60,627 bases of DNA, taken from Neelides folsomi. Taxonomy: Eukaryota; Arthropoda; Collembola; Neelipleona; Neelidae. A program made the translations under genes and the position numbers. Positions 1 through 13,942 of the stretch are shown here, piece by piece. Every line of letters begins with the position of its first letter. The first letter of the stretch is position 1. The notes under the pieces were generated by a model. The model was given only the letters and a program-made list of their open reading frames with translations. It was not told the origin of the DNA and ran no database searches. The stretch covers positions 1-60,627 of the forward strand of contig JAQGBZ010000369.1 of the NCBI GenBank assembly GCA_034687125.1, read 5' to 3'.

Positions 1-275
1 ATATATTTACATGGAGCAACAGTCCATCACCATGGATAATGGTTAGCTTGAGATGGGAAAATATACATTACTTCACCGTGGTTAAAGCTAATATTGCATG
101 GAAAATCCATGGTTCACCATAGGGAGTGAAGTCGTAAATCCTAGCCAAAATTTGATATTACAAAATTATAAATATCTTTGCTAGATTGGAATATAATTTA
201 TCGGTTTAAAATGTGAACGATTGAAAAATCCAAAATTCTCAGTTTTGGAACATCAGGTATGTTTTCTCGTGTATC

Positions 276-660
276 TTGAATGTATTTTTCATTTTCCAAC
301 GGGTTGAAGTTCAGTCGAAGTTTGGGAATCGTAAATACCATCGAGGTCATAACGTCGACGGCGCGTGTGTTTTTGGTGGGCTTGAACGCGAAACTGGCCG
401 TATTTTCATGGATGTGTTGGAAAAACTTGACAACGCTACACTGCTCGCATGTGTGCAAAAATGGATTCTTCCAGGCACAACCGTTTACTCGAACTCGTGG
501 AAAGGCTACAACGACTTATTGAAAGATCCTTCTTATATTGTTATGCAGGTTAATCATTCCATAAATTTTAAAGATCCTGTATCAGGTGTGCATACCAACT
601 CTATTGAAGGTACGTGGAGGCCTGTAGGATACCTTGCCAGGTATGTTTGTAAAAAAAGTT
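276..660 (+). pseudogene. Merlin/ISXO2-like transposase remnant
   Basis: An open frame of about 125 codons matches the DDE core of the ISXO2-like family, the transposase of Merlin DNA transposons and IS1016-type insertion sequences. Visible landmarks in order are VEVQSKFG, then GGLERETG, ILPGTTVYS, YNDLL, VNHSINF and HTNSIEGTW. In an active enzyme the first block reads V-E-x-D-E and the middle block S-D-x-W. Here the first Asp-Glu pair is replaced by Gln and the second Asp is Asn (VYSNSWKGY), while the final Glu in SIEGTW remains. Two of three metal ligands are therefore gone and it should be inactive. A GT donor-like site (GCCAG/GTATGT) follows at about 641. No terminal inverted repeats were found. 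The family call is firm; the ends are not. Confidence 0.82.
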
Positions 661-1708
661 TCTGTTTTAAAAATTAACCGCTTCAAACTTTTCTGTACAG
701 TTGCATCCTCTTTGTACTACCCCAAAAACATTGTTAGGATGGAGGCCCAAAACATATGGATTCATAATAAAAATATTTTTTAAAAGTCGCCTAAAATTTT
801 TATATTAATTTTGCATTACTAACTGACATCAGATTTGTAATCAGCACTATCAAATTGTATAAAATAAATACTAGAAATAGTCAAAATCATCCGCGCCCAT
901 ATTCTTCACTTATTCCATTATATTATATATCGTACCACTTGGATCCATTCGAGAAAAGAGTTCGGTTTGGGCGTCTTACCTTCCCTTTTCCAGATCTGCC
1001 AATTTCAATATTACGCTGATGAGATGGGCTTTGTTGCTTTATTTTTTAATAATTAAATAATTGGCAAAGGTAAAAAAACACACCCCGAATTAATCAATTT
1101 AATTAAGCTTATTTTTTTTTCTTTTACAAAACTTTTTCTTTTGGAAAAAATGAATCTGAAAACTAATTTAGCCATTGGTGCATTTAAAATGGGACATCAT
1201 GTATCTGACCAATTGAAGAGACACTTTCATCGTTGGTATTTTTTCGAAATTCAACTTTTGACTCTTCCGTATAAAAATCGTTTTGAAGATTTGTACTCTA
1301 AGATGGTTATCGATTCCAGATCCTCAACATTATAAACGAATTTAAAAACAAAATTGGTATGTTCCAACATCAATAAATACATAATATCTTTAAATCATTA
1401 TATATATAAATGTTATTTTAAATTATTCGTGGACGTGATCGTTTATTGTACAATAATCTAATTACTTCAATTTATAATTTATATTATAGTATTTAACAAT
1501 TCGACTCACAACCAGAATTTTACTCGACCCGATAGAATTGCCGAATCCTCTATATACAATGGACAACCAACTCCCCCCAAAATTTATAAATTCAATGCGG
1601 CAATATGATAATGTATTAAATGTTTTAATATTTAACAAACCATTTGCATTTTAAATATATAAATCTAAAATTTATTGTACGACACTTTGGGCAATTTAGA
1701 ATCAAATA
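661..1708. other. AT-rich spacer, no gene seen
   Basis: No supported gene. A 64-codon open frame at 1141-1335 has no recognisable motif and a codon make-up like its surroundings, so it is left uncalled. Confidence 0.5.
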
Positions 1709-1885
1709 CGGTTCATATACAGCGCCTCCATTTTAACAAGTTATTGGATTTTGACAGCAGCGCATTGCTTTCCCATGAACTTTAACCAAGATTATACCAC
1801 GTCACCCGGCAAATATTTTGTTCGCCAGGAATATCAGCATTTCAGTAATAGATACTTCGAAGTAGAAGTATTAACATTTTATTAG
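1709..1885 (+). pseudogene. Trypsin-like (S1) serine protease exon fragment
   Basis: One reading frame gives SASILTSYWILTAAHC at about 1721-1768, followed by a stretch containing GKYFVRQEYQHFS. This is the N-terminal half of a chymotrypsin-fold (S1) protease around the catalytic His, for which W-I/V-L-T-A-A-H-C is diagnostic; the later YFVR-x-E-Y segment matches the usual strand that follows. The Cys that normally precedes the G/S-x-S-L/I-L segment is Tyr here. The frame closes at 1883-1885, and neither the Asp nor the GDSGGP Ser block was found nearby. It is either an isolated exon or, more likely given the broken genes around it, a dead fragment. Confidence 0.72.
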
Positions 1886-2689
1886 AAGCTAAAATCCTTA
1901 CGAAACCATCAGCTTTGGTAAGTAATGTTATGAATGAACTTTTCCAATTTTTTCTTAACCAATTCTGTTTTGGATTGGATTTTGCCAAGTGAGTAATTGA
2001 TGGATAAGTGCCTTCGTACTACATTGATTAAATATTTGTATATTATTTACTGATACATGCAGAATTTGATATATTTGATGTTTACAATTAAAGTGTTAAA
2101 GTTAGCATATACTTATTATTTCCTATATTACATAGCTATAATTTTATACACATATTAAATGTTAATTAATATTAATTAATTTAATTCCAAAATTGAATGA
2201 ATCGTTTTTTACATTCCACAATGGCCATAAGCGCATATGTGGTGGAAACACATTTTCCACCAAAATACAAATGGAAATATTTGTAAATTGCATCCAGCGG
2301 CCAATCACCATTTTTGTTTTGCATTGAAATTAGTAAATTGTAATCGTCAATTATAAATTTTTTTAAAGATTATTTTGTTTAATTTACAGATTACAGACTA
2401 GTTTTACTTAATTTTTTAAAATGTGTGTATGTATAATATATACCTAGTTTATTTCCTTCATCAAAAAATAATTGTAATTAATATCAATTAGGAAGACCAA
2501 TAAAATATATTTGTAATTTGAACCATCAGAAAATTGAATAGACATTAAATCATAAATGAAAAAATTTTTACTGTTAATTTTTAATAAATTTCCACAAAAC
2601 ACACTTTTGAATAACGGAGCAAGGTTGTAAAAAATGTATTGTAAAACCATAGATTATGTTTTTTTGATTTCCAGAATTGGGTTCAATTT
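1886..2689. other. AT-rich spacer with one short open segment
   Basis: Mostly AT-rich with no gene. On the minus strand about 2205-2310 is open and GC-richer and reads like protein (it includes FGGKCVSTTYALMA), but no family could be assigned. Confidence 0.4.
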
Positions 2690-3016
2690 TAAAATGGGAT
2701 GAGTGACGAACAAAAAAATGCTGTCGCAGGCGAAAGTTTCCCCGGGACAAATTCCTAATAAAAAGTTCAAATGGCAAAAAAGCTTCTGGTTTTTTCACAC
2801 TTCCGTCTTCACCAATGAATCTCTCAGGGCGGAATTTAGTCGGATCCCCAAATCTTATCCTGATGGGCCGCGTAGGTGTTTGCTAATATATTTGAATCCA
2901 TGAAAATGCATTTCTTCTGTGACTTGCCTTAATGCTCCTAAATTAACCAAAGTGCAGTATCGCATTACTTCATTGATGAACGCTTCCGTGTAAACCATTT
3001 TTGATCGATCATAAAG
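2690..3016 (-). pseudogene. Cytochrome P450 C-terminal pseudogene
   Basis: The minus strand encodes, in collinear order but different frames, the P450 signature blocks. A K-helix segment, DRSKMVYTEAFINEVMR, carries ExxR. It is followed by ALRQVTEEMHFHGFKY, then NTYAAHQDKIWG. Next comes the PERF region, DPTKFRPERFIGEDGS (about 2790-2845), and last the heme-ligand block GICPGETFACDSIFLFV with its Cys. P450s are heme-thiolate monooxygenases, usually of the endoplasmic reticulum; the K-helix and PERF wording looks like CYP2-clan insect enzymes. At least three frame changes separate these blocks, so it cannot be translated as one protein. The N-terminal two-thirds was not found. A hAT element starts about 100 bases upstream on this strand and may have interrupted the gene. 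Confidence 0.85.
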
Positions 3017-3428
3017 AAGCGGAGGAGCGGATAGAGATTAAGTTGTTGAGAAGGAGAAGAAGCAAAAGAAAGAAAGCTTCAGAACAGAAGTTTGGGCTGG
3101 AAGTTGTGTTGAGTTCAGTGCTCGATGCCGGAATTTGCCGGAATTTGCTTATTAAGCATTTGGCAAATGCCTATTAGGCAATGCCGGTTTGGAAAATTTA
3201 CAGAAAAGAGCCAAGACGAATAGTTCAATGAAACATAATTCAGCTATCTTGCTAAATTAAGCAATTTGCAAACATCTTGAGAATGATGAAGGTACATAAT
3301 CAACCATTTTAAAGTATATAACATAAATTAAATATAAAATAGTATAACTAATTTTTAATATAACAAAAATGAATTGGAAATCTTGGACATTGAAATGGAC
3401 CCTGAAGCTGAGACGATGCATCGAATAA

Positions 3429-4004
3429 ATGTTATTCAAGACATTGAGAGCCAAGACATACTTCCACCTACCCCAAACGCAAGTCAGGAATAAAAATCCA
3501 CCATCGCCACAAGACAGCCAGCAGACAATGATATCAAATGTTGGCTCTGAAGATGAGCAATATCCGACTTCATCAAATCGAATCAAATATGAAAAAACGA
3601 ATCGCCGTTTTTCATCAGATTGGGAAAACTTCACTACAATTAAAAAAGAGAAGAAAAACATCATAAAAGCAACTTTCAACGCGTGTCAGAAAGCTTACAA
3701 ATTCTCAAAAATCGATCGAATTAAACTACATCTTCAAAAATGTAGCAAATTTTTAGAGAGCCATAACCGTGTCAAACCTGCTAAGTGTCATACCGGTTCA
3801 ACAGTTGCTGCGCTTTTTAAAAACGTAGAAACTACAAAACCATTGATTACCGACAAAATTGCCAAAATGGTATATGGTGCCAAAATGCCAATCACATTTG
3901 TTGAGAATCCTCAGTTTGTTGAATTAATCAATGAACTAAAACCTTCTTATCAATTACCCTCAGTCAAATTCATTGGTGGTACATTATTGGATGAAGCAGC
4001 CCAG
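3429..4004 (+). pseudogene. hAT transposase N-terminal exon (BED/DUF659-like)
   Basis: An open frame of about 190 codons ends at a good donor (CCCAG/GTATGT, GT at 4005). Residues near the middle (ACQKAYKFSKIDRIKLHLQKC) look like a worn BED-type zinc finger, with one metal Cys missing. The C-terminal part (IAKMVYGAKMPITFVENPQF, then LRP-like LKPSYQLPS and GGTLLDEAAQ) matches the segment just before the catalytic core of hAT or DUF659 transposases. The catalytic core and the C-terminal dimerisation domain were not found downstream within the element. The start codon is uncertain. It lies inside the inverted-repeat element and shares its orientation. Confidence 0.72.
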
Positions 4005-4300
4005 GTATGTTCTATATAAAAATTATTTATTAATTGTAACCCTTATAAAAATTTTATTTAGTTCTTTCATTTCAATTTATAATTTTAAATATTAATCTAT
4101 TCTATGATTATTTTAAAATTTTATAATATAGAATAAATTTTACAATGATACTTTACCTTAGAACATGATAGCTCTGATTCTTCAATAGCCTTAGAATCGT
4201 CCATTTTAATGAACCTGTAAAAAGGTGGATTTATTATAAACGAATTGTCAATGATCCATAAGAGTGAGACATTTATTTGTCGATGATCTGAGATGGTGAA

Positions 4301-4549
4301 ATGATCCACCAGGTGAGAAATATCGATGACCCTAGTGGTGAGGTAATTGAAACAAGTAGCCCCGAACTTGAAGCTGAGGCAGTGAAAAACACTGCCAATG
4401 AAGCTGAGAGGGAGGGTTGAAAAATAGATTATTATTACCAAAGATCCCACTGAGCGAGACATTTGTTGTAGACCTCAGTTGGTCAGGTAAAAACTAACCA
4501 ATGATCCATTAGATGAGATTAGATTTCGATGATTCTGGTGGTGAGGTAA
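4301..4549. repeat. Diverged 46-49-bp duplication inside the hAT element
   Basis: Segments at 4301-4346 and 4501-4549 share ATGATCCA, a GATGAGA or GGTGAGA word, TCGATGA and GTGGTGAGGTAA in the same order and spacing. A third weaker version lies near 4250-4290. The copies are about 200 bases apart, suggesting an old tandem duplication of internal element sequence. Confidence 0.55.
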
Positions 4550-4780
4550 GTTAGGTTATTTAAATAAAATATTATTTAGGTAATTAATTTGAGATATTAT
4601 GAACGCGTTAAATAAAAATCTGGATTGGTAGTAATTTTTTAAATAAAATTGATTTTTACGCATGGGCTATTTATTATGGAATTTGTAAGTCTCAATTGCC
4701 TCTTCGGTAACCCGGCATCAGGCAAGTATCAGGCAATACCCGAAGAATTTTCCAATCAGGCTGCAGGATGCCGAGCACTG

Positions 4781-5883
4781 ATTTAGTCCGTCCCTCGGCT
4801 CAACAAGTAAACCTCTGGAAAAAATACTATATCTTTTAGAAACTAAACGAATAACTTTCTATTCAATAAGTCATTTCAAGCAAATATCCTATTACTATTA
4901 TTTAATTGTCATTAAAATGAAAGCTAAATGCTATAAAATGATTAGAAAATTGATTTAAAGGGCCCCATAACGTTTAACAGTTTGTTTCTTGGAATAGTTG
5001 GGCAAAGAATTGCTAAGAATCACGATGCACTCCATGCTTTACAACTTGTTTATTTATTTATCAAAAACGTGTTTAATGACGGGTATCTTCAACTCGGATC
5101 ATTTAAAGTCAAGCTTTTGTTTATATTTTTTTCCTATTAATGCAATATGCTCAAAGTTTGAATTTCCAAAGCTCATTAAATATAAAAACTTCTTGTCTGG
5201 TTTCATTTTGGCATTTCCATAACTAAATATTTCTAATTTTCAATTTCTCGGAATGAAATATCTGTATTTATGTTTGAGATTTTAAAATGTGTAGTTATTT
5301 GACACACTCAATAAAATATAATTACAATAATATGAAGATTTCTAAACTAAGGCATGAAAACCGCGTATTGAATTCATCCTTTTTATCCATAGACGTGCGA
5401 TATAAAATGATTGTAAAAATTTGATTACTCTATAAAATTTTATTTATTTATTTATTCAAGGGGGAAAGAAAATTTTTATAAAATTTTTATTAAGATTAAT
5501 ATTTTATAATTACAAAAATAAACTTCTTAATGTTAGTTAGATCCAACCCTAATATTCGAGATATTATGCATAAGATTAGATTAGATTAAATTATATTTGT
5601 AGGTTATATTTAAAAGTAGTACATACATATCGTAAAATTATAATGTATACCTATTATTATTATGACATTGTAGTGTGATTATTAAAAACACTTGTAGTTC
5701 ATTTGTGCACATTTTAGGATCCATAGTAAAACATGTACACTGTTTTAATTAAAATTATCACTATATATCACAGTTGTTGGAATATACGCTTAAAGACTAA
5801 ATTGAGCGCTTAATTCATTTATATATAGTTAAAATAAAGTACATACATGGTAGCATTTGGCATTTAGCAATAATAAAAAATAT
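4781..5883. other. AT-rich spacer, no gene seen
   Basis: No supported gene. A 74-codon open frame at 4998-5222 shows no family motif. The right part is presumably the 3' flank of the transporter on the minus strand. Confidence 0.45.
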
Positions 5884-7669
5884 TTAAATCTCAGTTTTGG
5901 CATTTCTCGTTTCCCGCTCTGCCTCCAATCGCAGGTTTTTGGCTTTATAAAAAAATGGCACAATGGACAATACTGAAGCAAATGCCGCCATGAAAATCAA
6001 TGCATTTTTATAATTCTTTGGTGGATCTGCATTTAGATTGTCGTCCCTCAAAATATCCAATAATGACAAGACAATGACCGCCGCCGCTTGTCCCCCCATC
6101 CACAACAAAGAAGTTGAAGTTGATGGCGGTGCTGGATACGTACATTCAATACCAAGTTCAAGAGCCACTGGCAAAAGAGAAAACGACGTCAATCCCATCA
6201 CGGCAAAACTGACAATTAAAATCCAAAAGAAATTTTCCCTCACAGTAAAAATAATTGCAATGTAAGTCAATGCAATCAATGGCGTGACGCATTTAATAAA
6301 ATTTTGATAATTTTTTGTTTTGTCTACATAAGGACCAGCCACGCCTGCACCGATCAACCCCGCGACAATTAGTCCGGCGCCGAATAACCCAGCTTCATCT
6401 TCGCTGTATTTATACGGTTGGACAATTTGTTGGATTAACGAAGTCACGGCATTGAAGAAAGCGACAAAAAGAGAGAAAACGATAAAAAGGAGCCAAAACG
6501 CTTTGTTTTTTGAAACTTTCTTGATTGAGATCCAAAATGGGAGTTCGACGAGATCGGCGATGGCGGAGGCGGCCGAGGGCGAAGGCGGAGTTGACGGAGT
6601 CGCTTGCATTATAAATGCTGGGATTATGGCGACGATTCCGATTCCTCCGACGACATAAAGACTGCGAGGAATGTCCGATGAAGTTGAAACGATGGAGGGA
6701 AATAATATGAAGGCCAAAGCAGCAGACAAAGGACTTGCTATAAAAATAAATAATTTATATTATTAATTTTTTAATTTTCAATTTAATCAAATTATTTTAT
6801 ATTTCAACATTAAAAGTTTTAATATTGTTTAAATGTTAATTAAATGATCATTAACTTACAAATGCTCCCAATGGTCGTTGCTGTAGCTCGACTTCCTTCA
6901 CTGAACCAAACAGCGGCAAACTTTGGGGGCGCATTGAGAAAAAAGGGTTGTCCAGCAGCGGCTATTAACTGCCCGATTAAAACTATTGAAAGACGCCATT
7001 CAAAATTCTCTTCATCGCTTTCAATAAACGCTCCTATGTATCGAATCCATGAGCCGATAATGTTCAGTAATCCTCCAACAATTAACTAAAAATTAAAAAA
7101 AATTAACTAAAGAATAAAAAAAACCACCGAGTAAAAATTATTAAATTCTTATTACATAACAGTATTAAAATATCAAGAAAAAACATTTCATGTAATAATT
7201 TCATTCGCAATTCGCAGAGTTTTTAAAATATCATTATTTGAATAATTACCGCAGTTTTTATCCCCCATTTCTCAAAAATAAATCCACTGACTGGAGCTAC
7301 AAGGACAAATGCGACAAAATACAAAACGGCCGTTAAATTAACATTTGTTTCTGTTGTGTTGAGCCATTCTTTTGCCATTCCTGGGACGGCCGTGAAAGTG
7401 AGCCAAACAAGTCCAGTTGACAAATTCAAAGCGATGATTGCGCCCATTCCAATCCATCTACGTTTGTACATTTGATATTCAACTTGGTTTCCTCCGTCGT
7501 TTCCTCCATTGGTTTCACTTTGTCCATTCTGCTCACTCCCAACACTTCCAAATCCAAATCCGCTGTCTTCAACTTCACTTCGCTCTCTTTCATCTTCTGA
7601 CAAGGAACGAAATCGACCTTCGGAATTTTCAACACTTTCAGAATCGGAAATTACATGAACTTTGGACAT
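5884..7669 (-). CDS. SLC49/FLVCR-like major facilitator transporter
   Basis: Three exons join in frame: 7669-7250, 7085-6860 and 6737-5884 (stop), giving 1500 bases and 499 aa, normal for SLC49. Introns of 164 and 122 bases have GT-AG ends. The ATG at 7669 follows CAAC, a good arthropod start context. About 65 N-terminal residues are acidic and Ser-rich and should be cytosolic. The family block YKRRWIGMGAIIALNLSTGL opens the first helix. The loop after helix 2 ends with KWGIKTA, exon 2 gives GSWIRYIGA and GQPFFLNAPPKFAAVWF, and exon 3 begins SSPLS and carries GAGVAGPYVDKTKN. About 12 membrane spans are readable. FLVCR1/2 export or import heme, choline or ethanolamine; the SLC49A3 and A4 members are less well known. 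The wording is nearest to the SLC49A3 (MFSD7) type, but the substrate cannot be read from sequence. Divergent from the kinase 2.3 kb away. Confidence 0.88.
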
Positions 7670-9991
7670 GTTGGAATTATTTACTAGGTATACAGCTTAA
7701 ACCTCTCAATGTCCAATTTCAACACAAGTCAATTCTCAATTAAAATCGAATAACTCACATCAATTAACTATAAATTACAACATTTTGATCATAATTTGGA
7801 TTTATTTATTATTCTTAATTCACTTTGATCTTTAACTTGGCCATTGAAGATTGGTGGAATGAATGACTTTAGGATTTAATGATTTCTGAGAACTTCACGC
7901 AAAACATTAATTATGATAAACTTGCAAAATTAAGTAGAATGAATTAGTTAATATTCTTTAGGTATACTTGGACTAATATTAATATCAGCGGTGAAATTAT
8001 TTCGTAATTAACAGTGTAGCACGAAAAGGTCAAATGGTCAATTTGAAAATAAAAAAGTTTAAAATAACACAGACGTCACTTTTAAATAATTCTTCGTTTG
8101 TTACAGGTGCGGGCGATGTGAAAATTGTCCATTTTATTATTTTATGGCAGATCCATTAAATTATGAATGTTGTGTGTAACTGTGTGGTTATTTTTGAACT
8201 GTGAGCGTCAATGAATTAAAAAAAGATGAGTTGTAAAGGGAATCACAAGGTTTGAACCCAAGGCCCATAAAGAATAAAAAAGAAAAGGTCAAGGAGTGAA
8301 GGAGGGAATGAATGTCAAATTCCCAACACCAAACTTCCAATTGGCTCCCTCCAAAGGAAGTGAACATAAAAATTAATGAGAATGTTAAATGGGCAAAGTT
8401 GTGAAGACCCACGAAATGATAAATAGACAAATACACAGAGTGGCTTTTACATGCAACTCGACACTTTGGGATTAACAATCACTTTTATCCTCATGAGTAC
8501 ACAAAAGCAATTCACATTTAATTACATTGAAAATATATGAATAATATTCCTATGTAATTACATTGGTAAATAGAAGATCTACAGTGGCCATTCACTAAGG
8601 ACATTGAACACTATTAGCTATACTGTATGTGTATATTTATGTATTATTTATAAATGCATGCTAAAATGAGGAATATGAATTATTAATTATTAACATTGTA
8701 ATCTTCATTGTACTAAATACAAACTTTGTTTTGCTGATATTTATTTATATACATACATGACTTATATTTGTATGCTTAAATACAACACGGGTATGAGTAC
8801 AGAGCATAAGAGTATGTATGAATCTAATGTAATTTAAAGTATTTAATATTCTATCTGTATAATTTTCAATAGTTTTGTGTGACCCAGAAAGGAACACAAG
8901 ATTGAAATAATTGGCTTGTGGCGATAAGATTCATTTTGTCAATGTTTCTATCTTTTTTCTTCTTCACATTCACTTCAATGTTTTTTATCAATTTATCAAC
9001 CAATTGAGACAGCATTGAAGAGTTGACCAAAAAATGAATTGAAACGTCAATGAACATTTACAATATTTATATAATTAATTAATCATTAAATCATTATTCA
9101 ATAGTTCGACAGCTGAAATTATGCAAAGTAATTCCTATACCATATTGAATTAAAAGCGTCAATTTCTAATTACAAGTGAATCACTTGAGATTTAGATGAT
9201 TTAAGCAAAGCATAGGTTTATAAAATTATTCAAGCATGCTAATAGATTTATATAATGCTCATACTGTATTATTACTACCGATATTTATGAAATTAAAGCG
9301 ATGAGAAGAAAATTATATTTGTTCTAAATTGGAACTTTGGAACATTGCGCATTGAGCATTTACATTACAAATGGATTATATATTAACTTATTGGTTTAAA
9401 TAAATTATTTCTATGCTCATTTAAGTTCATTTTAATGTTGTAATGTTTATTTGTAGGAAATAAATAAACCACCAAAGGTGGTTCAACTTTGAGAATAAAA
9501 GAGAGGTATGATCAGATAACCCCAATCAATTCCTTTTACAATTCCTACCAGGTAAATTGTGAAGTCATTTAATGTATTGAACATTCCATCGGAGCATGTC
9601 GGGTTTGGTCCGGACGACCAAACTCACCCGAGAATGTGTTGCCATACACAAACCAATTCTTTTCCTTTCCCAACCAAAACTCTCCTTATACTTTCACCTC
9701 CTAACTTTTAGACCTGAGCAGGTGAAAATCTGGATATGATATATCCATATACTACATACGTAGTTGTTCTATTAAACATATATCAATTATACTTTGGTCT
9801 TATGAGCCATATCCCGAATGAGTAATGATGGATGTTTATTTATACGAGTATTTTGGTGCAGCCCGAGTGCCAACATCTTCTTTATGACTCATAAAATGTA
9901 GAGGCCCCATAAAGTGAATTTAATCAATAAAATCCCCAACTTTTCCTTTCACTCCGCTCCCAAACTTTTCAATTCCACCTTGGATTTGGTC
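7670..9991. other. Divergent intergenic region between transporter and kinase
   Basis: This 2.3-kb gap separates two genes read outward, so both promoters should lie here. No convincing TATA or initiator pair was picked. It holds a GC-rich hairpin at 9603-9623 and a Cys-rich open segment near 8107-8179. A 96-codon minus frame at 8188-8478 and a 63-codon minus frame at 8866-9057 lack recognisable motifs. Confidence 0.5.
9603..9623. other. Perfect 8-bp-stem hairpin
   Basis: GTTTGGTC at 9603-9610 and GACCAAAC at 9616-9623 flank the 5-base loop CGGAC. The site is GC-rich in an AT-rich spacer, about 370 bases upstream of the kinase start codon. It could fold in RNA or act as a palindromic binding site; no function is known. 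Confidence 0.5.
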
Positions 9992-13252
<3,261 letters not shown>

Positions 13253-13463
13253 ATTGTCTCCATCAACCATAATCAACATCGACAGATAGAAAATCAAAGA
13301 AAACTATTGATGTATTATTTAAATAATTAATTAATTACTCGAATAACAAAATGTTAAATATTAAAGATTTTGTTCAAACTCATTTTTAGATGACATTAAA
13401 TTTATAATTTGTAATATACACAATTAAAAATAACACTTTACATATTTAAACAATTGACTAGTT

Positions 13464-13469
13464 AATAAA
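13464..13469 (+). terminator. Candidate poly(A) signal for the kinase gene
   Basis: AATAAA lies about 212 bases after the stop codon at 13252 and is followed by an A- and T-rich stretch. It is one of several AATAAA words in AT-rich DNA, so the choice rests on position. Confidence 0.4.
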
Positions 13470-13595
13470 GAATTTTGAACTTTACTCATACTTTTTTACG
13501 ACATTTTATTAGACATGAAGTCATCATGGGGTCTGGGGGGCTCTATGGAGCAGCATGTACAGATATTTGCATGAAGTCAAAATGTATGTAGGTAT

Positions 13596-13942
13596 GGGCT
13601 AACATATCGCTATCTTGTAAAATTGAGGCTCCATGCAGTCTTACATGTAAATTTTCCTATCTTATAAAACTCCGCTCCATGGAGAAACCTTATGAATGCA
13701 ATATTTTACTCATTTTTCAGTGAAAGGGCACTTTAAGACTTTTAAATGCAATAGATCTATTTTTGCTCTACATGGAGCACCATGGAGTTTCAGGAGTACC
13801 ATGGAGCGATTTTGACCAACATAGAGCTTTTTTGCATGGAGCAGAATTTTATAAGATAGGGAAATTTACATGTAAAACTGCATGGAGCTAAATTTCATTC
13901 CATGGAGCACCTCAATTTTACAAGATAGCGATATGTTAGCCC
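13596..13942. mobile_element. Fold-back MITE with long terminal inverted repeats
   Basis: The left end starts GGGCTAACATATCGCTATCT and the right end is its exact complement. The outer 33 bases match perfectly, and the arms continue as diverged inverted copies for about 85-110 bases each. The right arm carries about 22 extra bases (the CCATGGAATGAAATTTAGCT region, read inverted). The centre is rich in CATGGAGC words. At 347 bp with no coding capacity this is a typical miniature inverted-repeat element. No clear target duplication was seen (flanks GGTAT and AAATG), so the superfamily is unknown. Confidence 0.85.

Larger units (their letters stand above)
3116..4780 (+). mobile_element. hAT-family DNA transposon, degenerate
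   Basis: The ends are inverted: CAGTGCTCG at 3116-3124 and its exact complement CGAGCACTG at 4772-4780. Both fit the CAGNG start typical of hAT termini, and both are followed inward by GC-richer stretches with repeated GGCAA/TGCC words. The 8-base flanks (GTTGAGTT on the left, ATTTAGTC on the right) agree at 5 of 8 positions, compatible with an old 8-bp target duplication but not proof. Inside lies a transposase N-terminal exon, and beyond it a short duplicated segment. At about 1.67 kb the element is too short for a full hAT transposase of 600 or more residues and is probably internally deleted. Confidence 0.75.

Noticed and set aside
1..135. CATGGAGCA and CCATGG words at the window start
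   Set aside because: They recall the MITE at 13.6 kb, but no inverted ends were found and the shared words are short.
198..458. Minus-strand 86-codon frame
   Set aside because: It is the shadow of the Merlin-type transposase frame on the other strand.
6038..7089. Plus-strand frames across the transporter
   Set aside because: They run opposite to exons 2 and 3 of the SLC49-like gene, which carry the family motifs.
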